A stretch of DNA of 64,000 nt from Actinokineospora diospyrosa (GTDB lineage: Bacteria; Actinomycetota; Actinomycetes; Mycobacteriales; Pseudonocardiaceae): the NCBI RefSeq assembly GCF_024171925.1, contig NZ_JAMTCO010000004.1, forward strand, positions 291,428 through 355,427. Direction: 5' to 3'. The position numbers and the translations under genes were made by a program. Of the stretch, positions 51,676-61,015 are shown piece after piece. The notes under the pieces were generated by a model that worked only from the letters and a program-made list of their open reading frames with translations, made no database searches and was not told the DNA's origin. Numbering within the stretch: the first letter of the stretch is position 1; each line of letters starts with the position of its first letter.

Positions 51676-54600
51676 TGCGGTGAGAACCGTGCCCAGGTCG
51701 ATGGGTGCGGCCGGGTCGGGATCTGCCGCGAGCGTGGCCCGGAGGGCTCGCGCGCGCGAGGAGCGGATCGTCGTCCCGGTATGCGTTCAGGTCGATGGCG
51801 GCGGTGCGGCGTGCTGTTGCGGTCCGGTGCGCTCGAGCCTGCATGATATCGGCGTTCAGGTCGGCGCTCTCGGCGTCGAGCAGGTGTGCGACAGCGTCGA
51901 GTAGTCGCCCGGTGATGACGAGACCGTCGTATGTCGCTGTCCCGGCGGATCTTCCGCCGCGCTGGAGGGCAGCTGCCAGGACGCGGAGCCGCCGCGCGCG
52001 CGCCTTGAACTGCTCTGCCGGATCCCGCCGGGTTGTCAGAGCTGGCCAGCTGCTGGCCAGCTGGTGTATCCGCGATCCCGGCGGCGACTTTCGCTGGGAT
52101 CGGAATGTCGAGCACCGTGCAGATGATCGCTGCTCGAACCGCGGCGTCCTTCGCGTATGGCTGGAGCCATCCGGCGTCGTCCTCGGCGCGGCTCAAGCAG
52201 GTGCTGATCGCGGCGCCGATCTCATCGACTGCCGTGCGTACGTCGGCGTCGACTGGCGAGGCGGGTTCTAGGGTCACCTGCAGACGTCCGACAGCGCATG
52301 CGAGCGCGACCATGGCACGTTGCGCACTGCGCGCTGGTTCGTGCGGGATACGAGTCAGCGCGCCCTCAAGCAGCGCCAGGGCATCGGTCCGGCGCTCTGC
52401 CCGGGCGAGGACCTCGGCATACTCCACCGATCCCTGGTGCGACTCCGGGGAGTGCGCGACGCCGACTTCAATGATGTTGGCCGCTGGGAGACCGAGGAGG
52501 CCGACGCCGCAGTCGAGAAGCCCGTTCAACGCCTTCTCGGCCTCGTCGTGCTGCCTGAAACCGTAAGTGCTCTGCGGCGCGAGCATCAACCACAACACGG
52601 CGAGCTCCGGTGCAACTCGTGCACCGGGCTGCCACGGCTGCTCGATGACCTTCGTCGCCTGATACCCCTCAAGTTCAGGAACTCGGGTGAGGGCCTCCTT
52701 CTCCAGCTCAGCGAGCGCAGCAAGGTTCGGTACGTGGCGCCGCAGCGCCGAGAGCGAGGTCAGGAACGTGTCCAAGTGCTTGGAAACGTTGATGCCCTTC
52801 ATCACGTTCGCAGCGTGGACAATCAACCGAATCCGGGACTCTTGGTCCGGCCAGATGAGCCGGCACGCGGCCTTGAGGACGGCGTCGATCATCACGACGT
52901 GCGTGTCCAGGACGAGTGCCGGGAGTAGGTCCGCGACCGTCGATGGCAGGGCATGCGTCCCGCCGATCGCCGTCCATGCCTCGAGCGCCTCCGCACGCGG
53001 CCCGGGGTCGGCATCGACGAGGTAGGTGTGGAGAGTCGGCAGAATGGCCTGGATTACTCCGGGCTGGTTGCCATGGGAGCGGCCGATCTCGCCGAGGGTG
53101 GCCAGGAGGGGGCACACCACCTCGGCACCCAGGTCACTGTCGCGTTCGCTCGTGATGAGCGCGGTGATGGTCGCGCACACAGCCAACGGGTCGGTCGATG
53201 ATGCGGACTCCACCGCTCTCAACAGCCGTTGGGCGGACTGATACAGGCTGTGTTCGCGCGAGAATGCCTCTAGTCCCGCGAGAGGATCCGGAACAGCGGC
53301 CGAGGTGAGCACGCTGTTCCGCGTGGTGAGCCGGTGCCGGGTCAGTGTCACGAACGCACCCAGGGTCGCGTCCATGCGTCCGGCAAGGGCGTCGCGGTGC
53401 CAGCGACCCACCTGCTCAATGGCATCGGCCGCGGAGAATGTCACCTTTGCCCCCCACGACTCATCGGTGCGGCCGAGGAGAAACACGAATGCCCATTCGG
53501 TCACGACCGCCTCTTCCTCAGGCGTTACCACCGGGTCATGAGGGCGACGGTGGAAGTACTCGGTGTCGACCATCTCCAGGGCATGTCGGACCGAACCGAC
53601 GAGACCGTCCCGAGTCGCTTCGGCCGCGTACCGGCCCGCGTCCTCCAGAAGCCCGGCAATCCGGACGGGAGCGGCGATGAACATCCGCGCGATCGCACGC
53701 TCGACAGCCCCCACCGTCGCCGGGTCATAGCTGTCTTCCGGTGGAACAGAGAGAGAAACGGCCAAAGCCGGCAACAGCTGGACAGCCAGCTCAAGATGAG
53801 CGCTTGCGAGATGCTCGACAGCACCAGCGGCCGCCCTCCGGTCGACGTCGGAGACCAACGGCGGCTGGTGCGCGGGATTCACGATGATGCCCGTCACCGC
53901 GGGACGCGGGAGCATCCCACCCAAACGTGCGACCAGCTTGTCCGGACACAGATCTGCAAGGACCCGCAATGGGCCCGGATCGTTCGCCTGTACTACCGGC
54001 GTCGGGCCGGAGAAGTGATGGTCTTCGGGTGTCTTCGCCCCTGCCAGTACCACCACCGCCCAGATCACCGCGTCGTCGATCGACGCCGCGTCCACCAAGT
54101 CCGGGTAGTCGGTCAGGCAGCGGCCCGCCTCCAGTGTCGGGAACGACCGCAACGCCGACAGCGCAGTCGTGACCAAGCGGTGCGCGAGTTCCGGTCGCCG
54201 CGACGTCAGGTGGCGCAACGACTCCAGAAGCTGGGTAACTCCGACACTCTCCACGGCGTCGAACAACTCGTCGATGACACGTTCGTCAAACCGGTCCGCC
54301 GCACGACCGGCAACCGTCGTCAACCGGCGCCGAGCCGCGGCAGTCGCGTCCGCGTCGACGTCAACCGTGGGGTCCACCTCGAGAAGATCGAGATCGTCCA
54401 GGATGCCAACGGTCGCCGGGTCCGCGGTCGCTCGCAGGCTCCGTCGCCGCTCCACCCGCACGGCTCGCTCAACCCCCTGGAGCCGCAGCCGCTCTGCCCG
54501 CTCGGCTCGCTGTGCCTCGGCCTCCTGTTGGCGAGTGCGAACCTCGGTCTCCAGGTTGGGAATCCGCCCCGTCGGTTTCCGCAGGTCGCAACCCCCGCAG

Positions 54601-54836
54601 TGATCGGCATAGAACCCGAACGTCACATGGTCCAACCGCATCCCAGCCGTGTTCCCGATCGCGACCGGACACTCCACTCGTCGCATGTTCAACGGCAGCC
54701 CGGACTCTTCCTCCAGCATCCCTCGACCACCGATCTCCACGAACCGCATGTCCCGGCAGTGATCGGCAGCCAACTCCATGATCCGAGCGTTCTCACGACC
54801 CAGCTCGAGGTACCTGGCGATCTCTGCCTCGTTCAA
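51417..54836 (-). CDS. HEAT-like helical protein, N-terminal part of a frame-broken gene
   Basis: Start chosen at TTG 54836 after GGGAG (8 bp), giving MNEAEIARYLELGRENARIM. A small Cys cluster follows (YADHCGGCDLRKPTG), then a charged coiled coil and about 800 residues of helical, HEAT-like repeats (LAHRLVTTALSALRSF, IDELFDAVESVGVTQLLESL). Protein-like sequence ends near 52,030 at QQLASSDNPAG. It continues in a second frame (about 52,030-51,760: EQFKARARRLRVLAAALQRG; HLLDAESADLNADIM) and then in a third, the nuclease part ending at 50554. The second shift lies in an alternating GC run. The intact protein would be near 1,430 residues, a sensor-plus-nuclease. The literal frame stops at 51417. 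Confidence 0.68.
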   Translation of the reverse strand: MNEAEIARYLELGRENARIMELAADHCRDMRFVEIGGRGMLEEESGLPLNMRRVECPVAIGNTAGMRLDHVTFGFYADHCGGCDLRKPTGRIPNLETEVRTRQQEAEAQRAERAERLRLQGVERAVRVERRRSLRATADPATVGILDDLDLLEVDPTVDVDADATAAARRRLTTVAGRAADRFDERVIDELFDAVESVGVTQLLESLRHLTSRRPELAHRLVTTALSALRSFPTLEAGRCLTDYPDLVDAASIDDAVIWAVVVLAGAKTPEDHHFSGPTPVVQANDPGPLRVLADLCPDKLVARLGGMLPRPAVTGIIVNPAHQPPLVSDVDRRAAAGAVEHLASAHLELAVQLLPALAVSLSVPPEDSYDPATVGAVERAIARMFIAAPVRIAGLLEDAGRYAAEATRDGLVGSVRHALEMVDTEYFHRRPHDPVVTPEEEAVVTEWAFVFLLGRTDESWGAKVTFSAADAIEQVGRWHRDALAGRMDATLGAFVTLTRHRLTTRNSVLTSAAVPDPLAGLEAFSREHSLYQSAQRLLRAVESASSTDPLAVCATITALITSERDSDLGAEVVCPLLATLGEIGRSHGNQPGVIQAILPTLHTYLVDADPGPRAEALEAWTAIGGTHALPSTVADLLPALVLDTHVVMIDAVLKAACRLIWPDQESRIRLIVHAANVMKGINVSKHLDTFLTSLSALRRHVPNLAALAELEKEALTRVPELEGYQATKVIEQPWQPGARVAPELAVLWLMLAPQSTYGFRQHDEAEKALNGLLDCGVGLLGLPAANIIEVGVAHSPESHQGSVEYAEVLARAERRTDALALLEGALTRIPHEPARSAQRAMVALACAVGRLQVTLEPASPVDADVRTAVDEIGAAISTCLSRAEDDAGWLQPYAKDAAVRAAIICTVLDIPIPAKVAAGIADTPAGQQLASSDNPAGSGRAVQGARAAAPRPGSCPPARRKIRRDSDIRRSRHHRATTRRCRTPARRRERRPERRYHAGSSAPDRNSTPHRRHRPERIPGRRSAPRAREPSGPRSRQIPTRPHPSTWARFSPQWPVSRRRCCSSAHLNPNTPPGRGRRPLIPSPIARRSLLPWCRSTTHSSPGPPSSTRPSPTLCLCKYRPTRGQRGSNGWTPSSSAP

Positions 54837-55395
54837 CCGTCCACTCCCGTTCGTGGGTCCCCACCGGCCCCACCAGTCTGATACGAACCACCGACACAAA
54901 GCGACCGACGAGGTGTCACAAGCACGCCAGGCCCCAGAAGGTGAGGTTGTGCACCCGGAACAGGCGGAACGACCAGCCCCAACCCGACTACTCGATGGCG
55001 TCGAGTGGAGTGCTCTTGGTGTGCAGGCTCGTGGGGGCGCTCATCGCCGCACTCCCCGAGCGATGCTGCCCAGCAAGGTAGCGACCTCGGCCCAGGGGCC
55101 TTGACCCGGACTGGCGGGGCAGGCGCCGCAGTGACCTGCTCGACCGAACCCACCGAGATCTTGAACGCCGCGTCCAGGCCGTCCCCGGCCAGCACGCTGC
55201 GCCTCGCTCCATCCCGACCAGCCCGGACCCCGTGGTCAACGTCCTATCAGGCACACCGTCCGCGAACGGAACACTAGGCGCTGAACGGACCGAGGCACGA
55301 CGAAGAGGTCGCCACGCGCATGCGGGCCACCAAGCGCACCACTACGGAACCCTAGCGGCCCACCGCGAAGATCAGAGTGGTCTCTGCGCTGATGG
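54837..55395. other. Intergenic, no gene or repeat recognised
   Basis: About 560 bp between the helical/nuclease gene and the unknown gene at 55396. Short frames exist on both strands without ribosome sites or protein-like character. The promoter of the broken nuclease gene should lie at its left end (54,840-54,950). Confidence 0.55.
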
Positions 55396-57012
55396 TCACC
55401 AGGGAAAGCTGTGCTGATCGATATCGGGGAGGCCCCAGTCGGTGTCCACGCTGAGCTCGTCCAGCTCAGGCTTAGGTGCGCCGCAGTCGGGGCTCCAGGC
55501 GATGAGGCGTTCTCCGGCAGGTGGCCCGTATTCGATCATCCGGCCTGGCCCTTGATGTTCGCCTATCGACAGGTCGTGGACCACGGCCTGGGGATGGCCG
55601 ATGAAGAAGGCTGGTACCGGGATCCGGCAGGAGCCCAGGCCGAACTCGGTCGCCCGCTGCCCGAGTATTGCGGGCGCCTCAGGTGAGTCGACCGCTACAC
55701 GCATGGGGCCATACCCGAAGGGCACGATGCGCCCTTCGTGCAATAGTCGAATGATCCGCACCACGACCTGGTCGCATTGGTTGAATCCTGCGTCGCACAC
55801 GTGGAGGGCTTGTCCGAGCCGATTCTCGAGCAGCACAAGATCCTGGGCGAGGTTGGAGAGGGCTCGCAGGTGGGCCAGGCGTTCGGCAGGTGCGGTGGCG
55901 GTGAAGGCGATGAAGCGGTGGCCGTGCACGTCGAAGCCGACCTCGGCAGCGGAGTACATCTCGAGCAGGAACTGGGAGCTGACGAGGAGTTGCCGGTTCG
56001 TGTCCTGATGCAAGTCCCAATGGAGCAGTCGTGGAGTCGTGACCTCGGCGGTGATGTCGAGGGCGAAGGTGAACTCGACGGCGTCATTGACAAGTACGCG
56101 CCACCGCAGTTCGGTGTCGGTAGTGTCGCGGCGCAGCACCGCGGCCTCGTAGGCCGCGACGCGCTCCCCGTCGTCGCCGCTCAGTACGACTTCCACCTGG
56201 TTAGCCGTGTCCATGCGGATCGCCTCGGTGGTGGTCAGTGACCGCCACCCTTGGGCCACCTCAAGTGAACCGGGGATCCAGGCCGGGCCCTCCGTCCCAG
56301 CCGGAGCGACGAAGACAACACCCTCCTGTGTCAGCTCGGCACTGTCGATCTCCACTGGGGTGTCCCAGGCGGCACGGCCGATCTCGATGAGCTGGTCGTC
56401 GCGCAACTGGTTGATGAAGGCGAGCGTGTGTGCGGTCAGCATGGCGAGCTTGGAGAACAGGCGTACCGCTGCTGTGTAGCGCTCGGCCAGCGAGAACCTG
56501 GCCGCCTCCTCCAGCCCCGGTCGCGGCTGGGCATGGACGAGGTCGGCGTACAACCACCCCGCCGCGAGTACCGCGTCGGCGACCACAGGGGTCAGCGGCT
56601 GTCCCTGCTCATCGAAACCCTGCACCGAGTAGGTCTGCAATCGCGGCGTGTCTCCTGCCAACTGCTGCCAACCCGCCCGAAGCTCGTCAAACCGGCCTTG
56701 GCGGTCCTCGTCGAACCCTGTCCCTCCCTGGACGACCATTCGCTTGATCGCCTTGAACAGGCGGGCGTGGTGAACGCGCTCGTCCTTCAACAAGAACGGC
56801 CGCAACCGCGCGACCAACGACTCGAAGACCTCCTCGTCCTCGGGCAAGCGCATCGATGTCCTCGCCACACCCGTGAGCGAGAGTCGCATCGTGACACGGT
56901 CCTGGGCCAACTCGATCAACCGCTCCCAGTCCCGCACAAGCGAGTGCGCCGCGACCCGCCGCGCCCGGACCACGAACCGCCGGACGGTGTCCTTCTCGAT
57001 CTCGAACTCCAC
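55396..57012 (-). CDS. Large unknown protein of the flanked cassette
   Basis: Start placed at GTG 57012 (VAVEFEIEKDTVRRF), where protein-like sequence begins; an ATG at 57108 would add a low-complexity leader. The 538 residues begin with a helical, basic part (RFVVRARRVAAHSLVRDWER, LIELAQDRVTMRLSLTGVAR), a middle with WLYADLVHAQPRPGLEEAAR, and a long beta-rich C-terminal half (VEVVLSGDDGERVAAYEAAV, FGYGPMRVAVDSPEAPAILG). No known domain or catalytic motif can be named. Genes on both sides encode nuclease-like effectors, so a sensor, inhibitor or targeting role is plausible. Confidence 0.75.
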   Translation of the reverse strand: MEFEIEKDTVRRFVVRARRVAAHSLVRDWERLIELAQDRVTMRLSLTGVARTSMRLPEDEEVFESLVARLRPFLLKDERVHHARLFKAIKRMVVQGGTGFDEDRQGRFDELRAGWQQLAGDTPRLQTYSVQGFDEQGQPLTPVVADAVLAAGWLYADLVHAQPRPGLEEAARFSLAERYTAAVRLFSKLAMLTAHTLAFINQLRDDQLIEIGRAAWDTPVEIDSAELTQEGVVFVAPAGTEGPAWIPGSLEVAQGWRSLTTTEAIRMDTANQVEVVLSGDDGERVAAYEAAVLRRDTTDTELRWRVLVNDAVEFTFALDITAEVTTPRLLHWDLHQDTNRQLLVSSQFLLEMYSAAEVGFDVHGHRFIAFTATAPAERLAHLRALSNLAQDLVLLENRLGQALHVCDAGFNQCDQVVVRIIRLLHEGRIVPFGYGPMRVAVDSPEAPAILGQRATEFGLGSCRIPVPAFFIGHPQAVVHDLSIGEHQGPGRMIEYGPPAGERLIAWSPDCGAPKPELDELSVDTDWGLPDIDQHSFPW

Positions 57013-57198
57013 GGCGACAGTGTCACCCCGAGCAGAGCGATCGTCGACCGGATACCGCGCGACGCCCCTCGACGCTGTCCGCTCAGAACCGCGTGGCAGG
57101 TGGATCATCGGACCCTGGACGAGCTCCGTGTGTCACTTGGTCGCCTCCATGGTCGGCGCCCCTCGATATCACGTGCGACGAACGCCCGCGAATAGGCG

Positions 57199-58388
57199 AT
57201 GATCGTCGACGTGGCCAACAACTCGGCTCATGAGCCACCCCCGCTGCGGTGGCCTACCGGCGTGCACCGACTCGTGGACTCAACCACCCTGGTGTACCTG
57301 GATCAGAACCACTGGATCTACCTCGCCCAAGCGGCGACAGGCCACCGAAAGGTGAGTCCTACCGAGACGTCCTCGAGGCGTGCCGGGTGGCGCGACGCGA
57401 CGGCAGAGCGCTATTCCCGCTGGCCGCCACCCACTACGCCGAGACGATCAAGATCAAGGATCCCGCGCAACGGCGAGACCTGGCGACGGTGATGGAAGAG
57501 CTCTCCGGCTTCGCCACCCTGATCGATCGCACCGTCGTGGCCCGACTCGAAGTCGACGCCGCCCTCAACGACCGATTCGGCCCGATGCCCACACCAGCCG
57601 CCGAGTATCCCCTTCTGGGCTGCGGCGTGGCCTGGACGTTCGGTATGAAGGGCGGGCTTAGCATCCTCGACGAGCAGGACAACGACGTCACCGGCGACGA
57701 GCGCGACCGAGTCGGAGCCGCGGTGTTCGACGCACGGATGACAGCGGCACAGCTGATGCTGGAGCGCACCTCACTCGCAGGCCCATCGGACAGCGAGGTC
57801 CCGGCGCTACATGCGCACGGTTGGGACCCCGACGCCGCGGCCACCGTGATGACGCGACGGGCGGCCCAAGAGCAATCGTTCCAAGACCACCTGGCGACCT
57901 TCCGCGGGGGCGAACTGGACAGCTGGACCCGCGGGGAACGGCTCCGCGATGTCGTCCTGGAACGCGAGGTGCAGATCGAGCTCGGCGACATCCTGGACGA
58001 GGTTCTGGCCGCCCACGGCCTTCGGCCGGACACCGTGTTGCCCGACAGCGCGTCCATACGGGCCCTGCTGCGGTCGATGCCCAGCACCGAGGTCGCCACG
58101 ACCCTGAAGACCGAGGACCACCGAAACGCACACAAGTCATGGACCTCGAACGACATCTTCGACATCGACGCGCTCAGCCTGGCCGTCCCCTACTGCGACG
58201 TGGTTGTCTGCGACGCCCACCGCTCACACGTACTCCGCACAGCCAAACTCGACAGACGGATGAACACCACCGTCATCAACAAACTCACCGATCTACCGCG
58301 GCACCTCACCGGCGCAGCCCATCATCCCGGCGCGCCCCACGCGTCGGAACACGACCGTCACAAGAGAGGACACCACCCGAACGTGTAG
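57199..58388 (+). CDS. PIN-like nuclease-fold protein, frameshifted
   Basis: ATG 57199 opens a frame reading STTLVYLDQNHWIYLAQAAT, the first strand of a PIN-like domain with its Asp. Near 57,345 the protein-like sequence moves to the other frame (PKGESYRDVLEACRVARRDG) and continues to 58388, so a one-base indel separates the two. Further PIN-type acidic residues follow: HYAETIKIKDPAQRRDLA, then SNDIFDIDALSLAVPYCDVV and VCDAHRSHVL. With D, E and two late D residues in order, this looks like a metal-dependent RNase of the PIN clan, larger (about 395 residues) than toxin-type PINs. It is divergent from the gene at 55396-57012. Confidence 0.65.
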
Positions 58389-58494
58389 AGAACAGCCCGA
58401 GAGCGATAGGCGCCTCTGTCGTTGGGTGCCGCGACGCGGTAGACGATGCAAGTAGCCCTTGTTGACTACCGGCATCAATGAAGGAGCGTGCTCG

Positions 58495-59502
58495 ATGGCC
58501 CAGCCCAATGTCGGATTGTCAGGCGGCAATGATCGGGACCTGGAGTTCGAGCCGATCGCGAACGGGGTGGACTTCCTCGCCAGCGCGATCACTCACTTGC
58601 ACGACGCTGACACTCCCCGCAGTCTCAAGTACGCGGTTCTGCACTTGCTGGCCTCGATCGAGATCCTGGTGAAGGTCAGGTTGCAACGTGAAGGATTCGA
58701 GCATGTGTTCGACGATCCCTACGTCGCCGACGAGCACAAGCTGAGGCTGGGCAAGTTTCGCAGTGTCTCGCTCGACACAGCGATCACCCGGCTCGCGAAG
58801 GTCGCCGACATCAACTTCAGCAAGGACGACCGCAAAGCCCTCAGTGCCCTGGGCGATGAACGTAACAAGCTGCAGCACTACGGCTCCACTAGCAGCCAGG
58901 ACGGGGTCACCAGCCGTGCTGTCGCCGCTCTGGACGTTCTGTCCCAGTTCATCCACAACCACCTCATCCCCAACGCCCCTCAGCCGGAGATCGCCCATCT
59001 GAAGGACGCCGAGCGCCTGATTCGGGAGGCCATCACCACTATCGAGGCGGTCTACGACGCCCGTATCGCCCGAATCACCCCGGAGTTGGATGCGTGGCAT
59101 GGGATCGTCATCCACTGCCCGGCTTGCCTGCATCTGGCCTGGACCTGGGAAGCCGACGATCAGCAGTCCCGATGTCGACTTTGTGACCGCCGCTGGTTCG
59201 AGATCGACGGCGAGCATGTAGCAGAGGAATACGCTGAATCGGTACTCGGCGAGTCGCGGTACCTAGCCGTCCGAGAGAGAACGGAGTGGTCGGTCGCCGA
59301 CTGTCTGGAGTGCGGAGTTGAAGCGCTGGTGCGGGTCCAGACCCGCAGCGCCCCGAGACACCTACCAACCACGATCTGCTTCCACTGCGGGTTCCGGACG
59401 GCCGACAGGCTCGGTTCGTGCGGCCACTGCGGGCGCACCATCAGCGATCCCGACGCTTCGTGCTGCGAGCAGTGCTGGGACGAGATCGTCGCTAAGGACT
59501 GA
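58495..59502 (+). CDS. HEPN-like protein with C-terminal zinc ribbons
   Basis: Start at ATG 58495, with AAGGAG 8 bp upstream (an earlier in-frame TTG at 58459 is less good); 335 residues. Residues 30-170 are helical, like HEPN domains: SLKYAVLHLLASIEILVKVR, and then GDERNKLQHYG, the R-x4-H catalytic motif (about 123-128) of HEPN ribonucleases. The C-terminal 130 residues carry several zinc ribbons: CPAC...CRLC, CLEC...CFHC, CGHC...CEQC. HEPN proteins cut RNA in abortive-infection and toxin systems; the ribbons may bind nucleic acid. It is the last gene before the right composite repeat. Confidence 0.75.
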   Translation: MAQPNVGLSGGNDRDLEFEPIANGVDFLASAITHLHDADTPRSLKYAVLHLLASIEILVKVRLQREGFEHVFDDPYVADEHKLRLGKFRSVSLDTAITRLAKVADINFSKDDRKALSALGDERNKLQHYGSTSSQDGVTSRAVAALDVLSQFIHNHLIPNAPQPEIAHLKDAERLIREAITTIEAVYDARIARITPELDAWHGIVIHCPACLHLAWTWEADDQQSRCRLCDRRWFEIDGEHVAEEYAESVLGESRYLAVRERTEWSVADCLECGVEALVRVQTRSAPRHLPTTICFHCGFRTADRLGSCGHCGRTISDPDASCCEQCWDEIVAKD

Positions 59503-59657
59503 CCCTGTCGCTCAGGCGATGACCCGTACTCACCCCGCAACGCCACGGGCCGCGCCATGAACCATTCTCGCCTCGGAGGTATCATCTCGGCCGAAGCGCC
59601 TCTACTGCTTCATGCCCTGACGACTCTGCTGGACAGCCATCGGGCACCCCGGCAGAC

Positions 59658-59802
59658 GGGGAGCACTATGGGGAGCAAACTGGGAGCAGAAATGCGCTTC
59701 CAACGACTCTGAACGGCAGTCAATGAATAACAACGGACATGCGTTGACCTGCGAGAATGACATTCTCGCAGGTCAACACCATATGCCGTACATAGTTCAC
59801 AC
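59658..59802 (+). repeat. Right composite repeat: three GGGAGCA units, shared block, palindrome
   Basis: GGGGAGCA at 59658 and 59670 and TGGGAGCA at 59681 (spacing 12 then 11), CAACGACTCTGAACGG at 59701, a palindrome at 59743-59777 and GTTCACAC at 59795-59802. The total length is 145 bp, as on the left. Between the shared parts the sequences differ, so this is not a recent simple duplication. Confidence 0.88.
59743..59777. repeat. Perfect 17-bp inverted repeat, 1-base centre
   Basis: GTTGACCTGCGAGAATG (59743-59759) pairs fully with CATTCTCGCAGGTCAAC (59761-59777). It shares the TGACCTGCG / CGCAGGTCA core with the left palindrome, but the inner bases differ and differ in both arms together. 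Confidence 0.9.
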
Positions 59803-61015
59803 CGAAGGGGTCACTGCCAGCGTGGACCTGCGGGCATGTGGTGCCTCACGGCCGTGCCCACGCCCAGGTAGACGCTCAGGATCCTCGTCAGCCAGGATGC
59901 GGCTCCTACCGCAGCGTCGTTCGCCCTGCGGATAGAGCGTCACTCTGGTCCCGACAACCTGAAGGATGACCCGATGACCAGGCTGCCGCCATGAGACCGC
60001 TGGTTGGCTCTGCTTCCATCCTTTGGCGCCCTCCCCGAGGTCCACCCAGGAAAAGCGGCACGTATCGAGATCACCAAGCGGCAGGAGGCAGTGCCGCCGC
60101 CACTGGCCCCCTAAGCCGTTGACCTCCGATGGATGGCGCGGGCGCGGAAACTACATCTCACGAGCCGTGCTCTTCGCCCGGTCGAGTCAGAGGAACCAGC
60201 GGGGGTTCAGGCCGAGGCAAGCCACGAGGCGGCTGTCGTGCGTACCGGTCCGGTTACGCCGCTGCAGCGAGTATCGGCCCATTGATCTCCTATGGGGTGA
60301 AGACGCTCTGGTCTCACATCGGCCCGCCGTCACCGCACAAGCACCCGAAGTTTCGAGCGCTCGCATCGCGGCATTTGCGGTGTTCACGGGAAAGCGAATG
60401 AGGCCAGGAGCATCGACTGGTCGCGCTTGGCGGCCTATGGGCCCGGCCACTGCTGCGCAACGACATTCCGGGTTCGCAGACACGTCATCATCATTCGTGT
60501 TCATCACCGAGGCGCCGGTACGTATCCGCAGGTCGGCTCTGTCGTTGCCCCTTTGGTGTTCCTGCCTCCTCGATCGGGCTACGTGGAGGTCACCACGGCG
60601 GTCGGGGCAGCGCGGGCGGCGGCCGGTAGACCGGGAAGTGCATCGGGTTCTGTGGCTGGCAAGTCGGGTTGGATCGGTTCGCCTGGACGGAGGTGGTGGC
60701 GAGGTCCGGTCCTGCCGCCGGTGTCGATGATCGGGGCGACCAGTTCGCGTTCCGGTCGATGGGGCCGCCGCCCGAATGGCCGCTGTCGCATTGTTGCGGC
60801 AGCGAACTGGTGTTCGGACGGTCAGCGGGTGGGCTAGCAGGACGTGGCCGTCCTACTTGTCGGTCGGGCACTGTTCGCTCTGGCGAGTAGATCGGGATTG
60901 GATCGCGTTGCTGGTCCGTACTTCTGCGGATCGGGGTTGGAGGGAGCAGTGGTGCTCGTGGTGTAACGGTGTGGGAGTGGGTTTCGAATAGGGGCGTGAG
61001 AGGGGCTCTGGTGTC

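Larger units (their letters stand above)
59503..61015. other. 1.5-kb region without recognisable genes
   Basis: It contains the right composite repeat at 59658-59802. A 52-codon frame from ATG 59556 (NHSRLGGIISAEAPLLLHAL) ends within that repeat at QRL-stop and could be the tail of a lost gene. Frames between 60,000 and 61,000 are Arg/Ser-rich in all phases and lack ribosome sites, so nothing else is supported. The promoter of the CHAT-STAND gene should lie in 60,850-61,010. Confidence 0.6.

Noticed and set aside
59826..59940. Possible tRNA near the right composite repeat
   Set aside because: No cloverleaf with proper anticodon and T-loop (GTTCRA) could be formed, so no tRNA attachment site is claimed.
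60023..60730. Plus-strand frame of 235 codons in the region before the CHAT-STAND gene
   Set aside because: Arg/Ser-rich in all parts, no ribosome site, no secondary-structure pattern; neighbouring frames are equally open.
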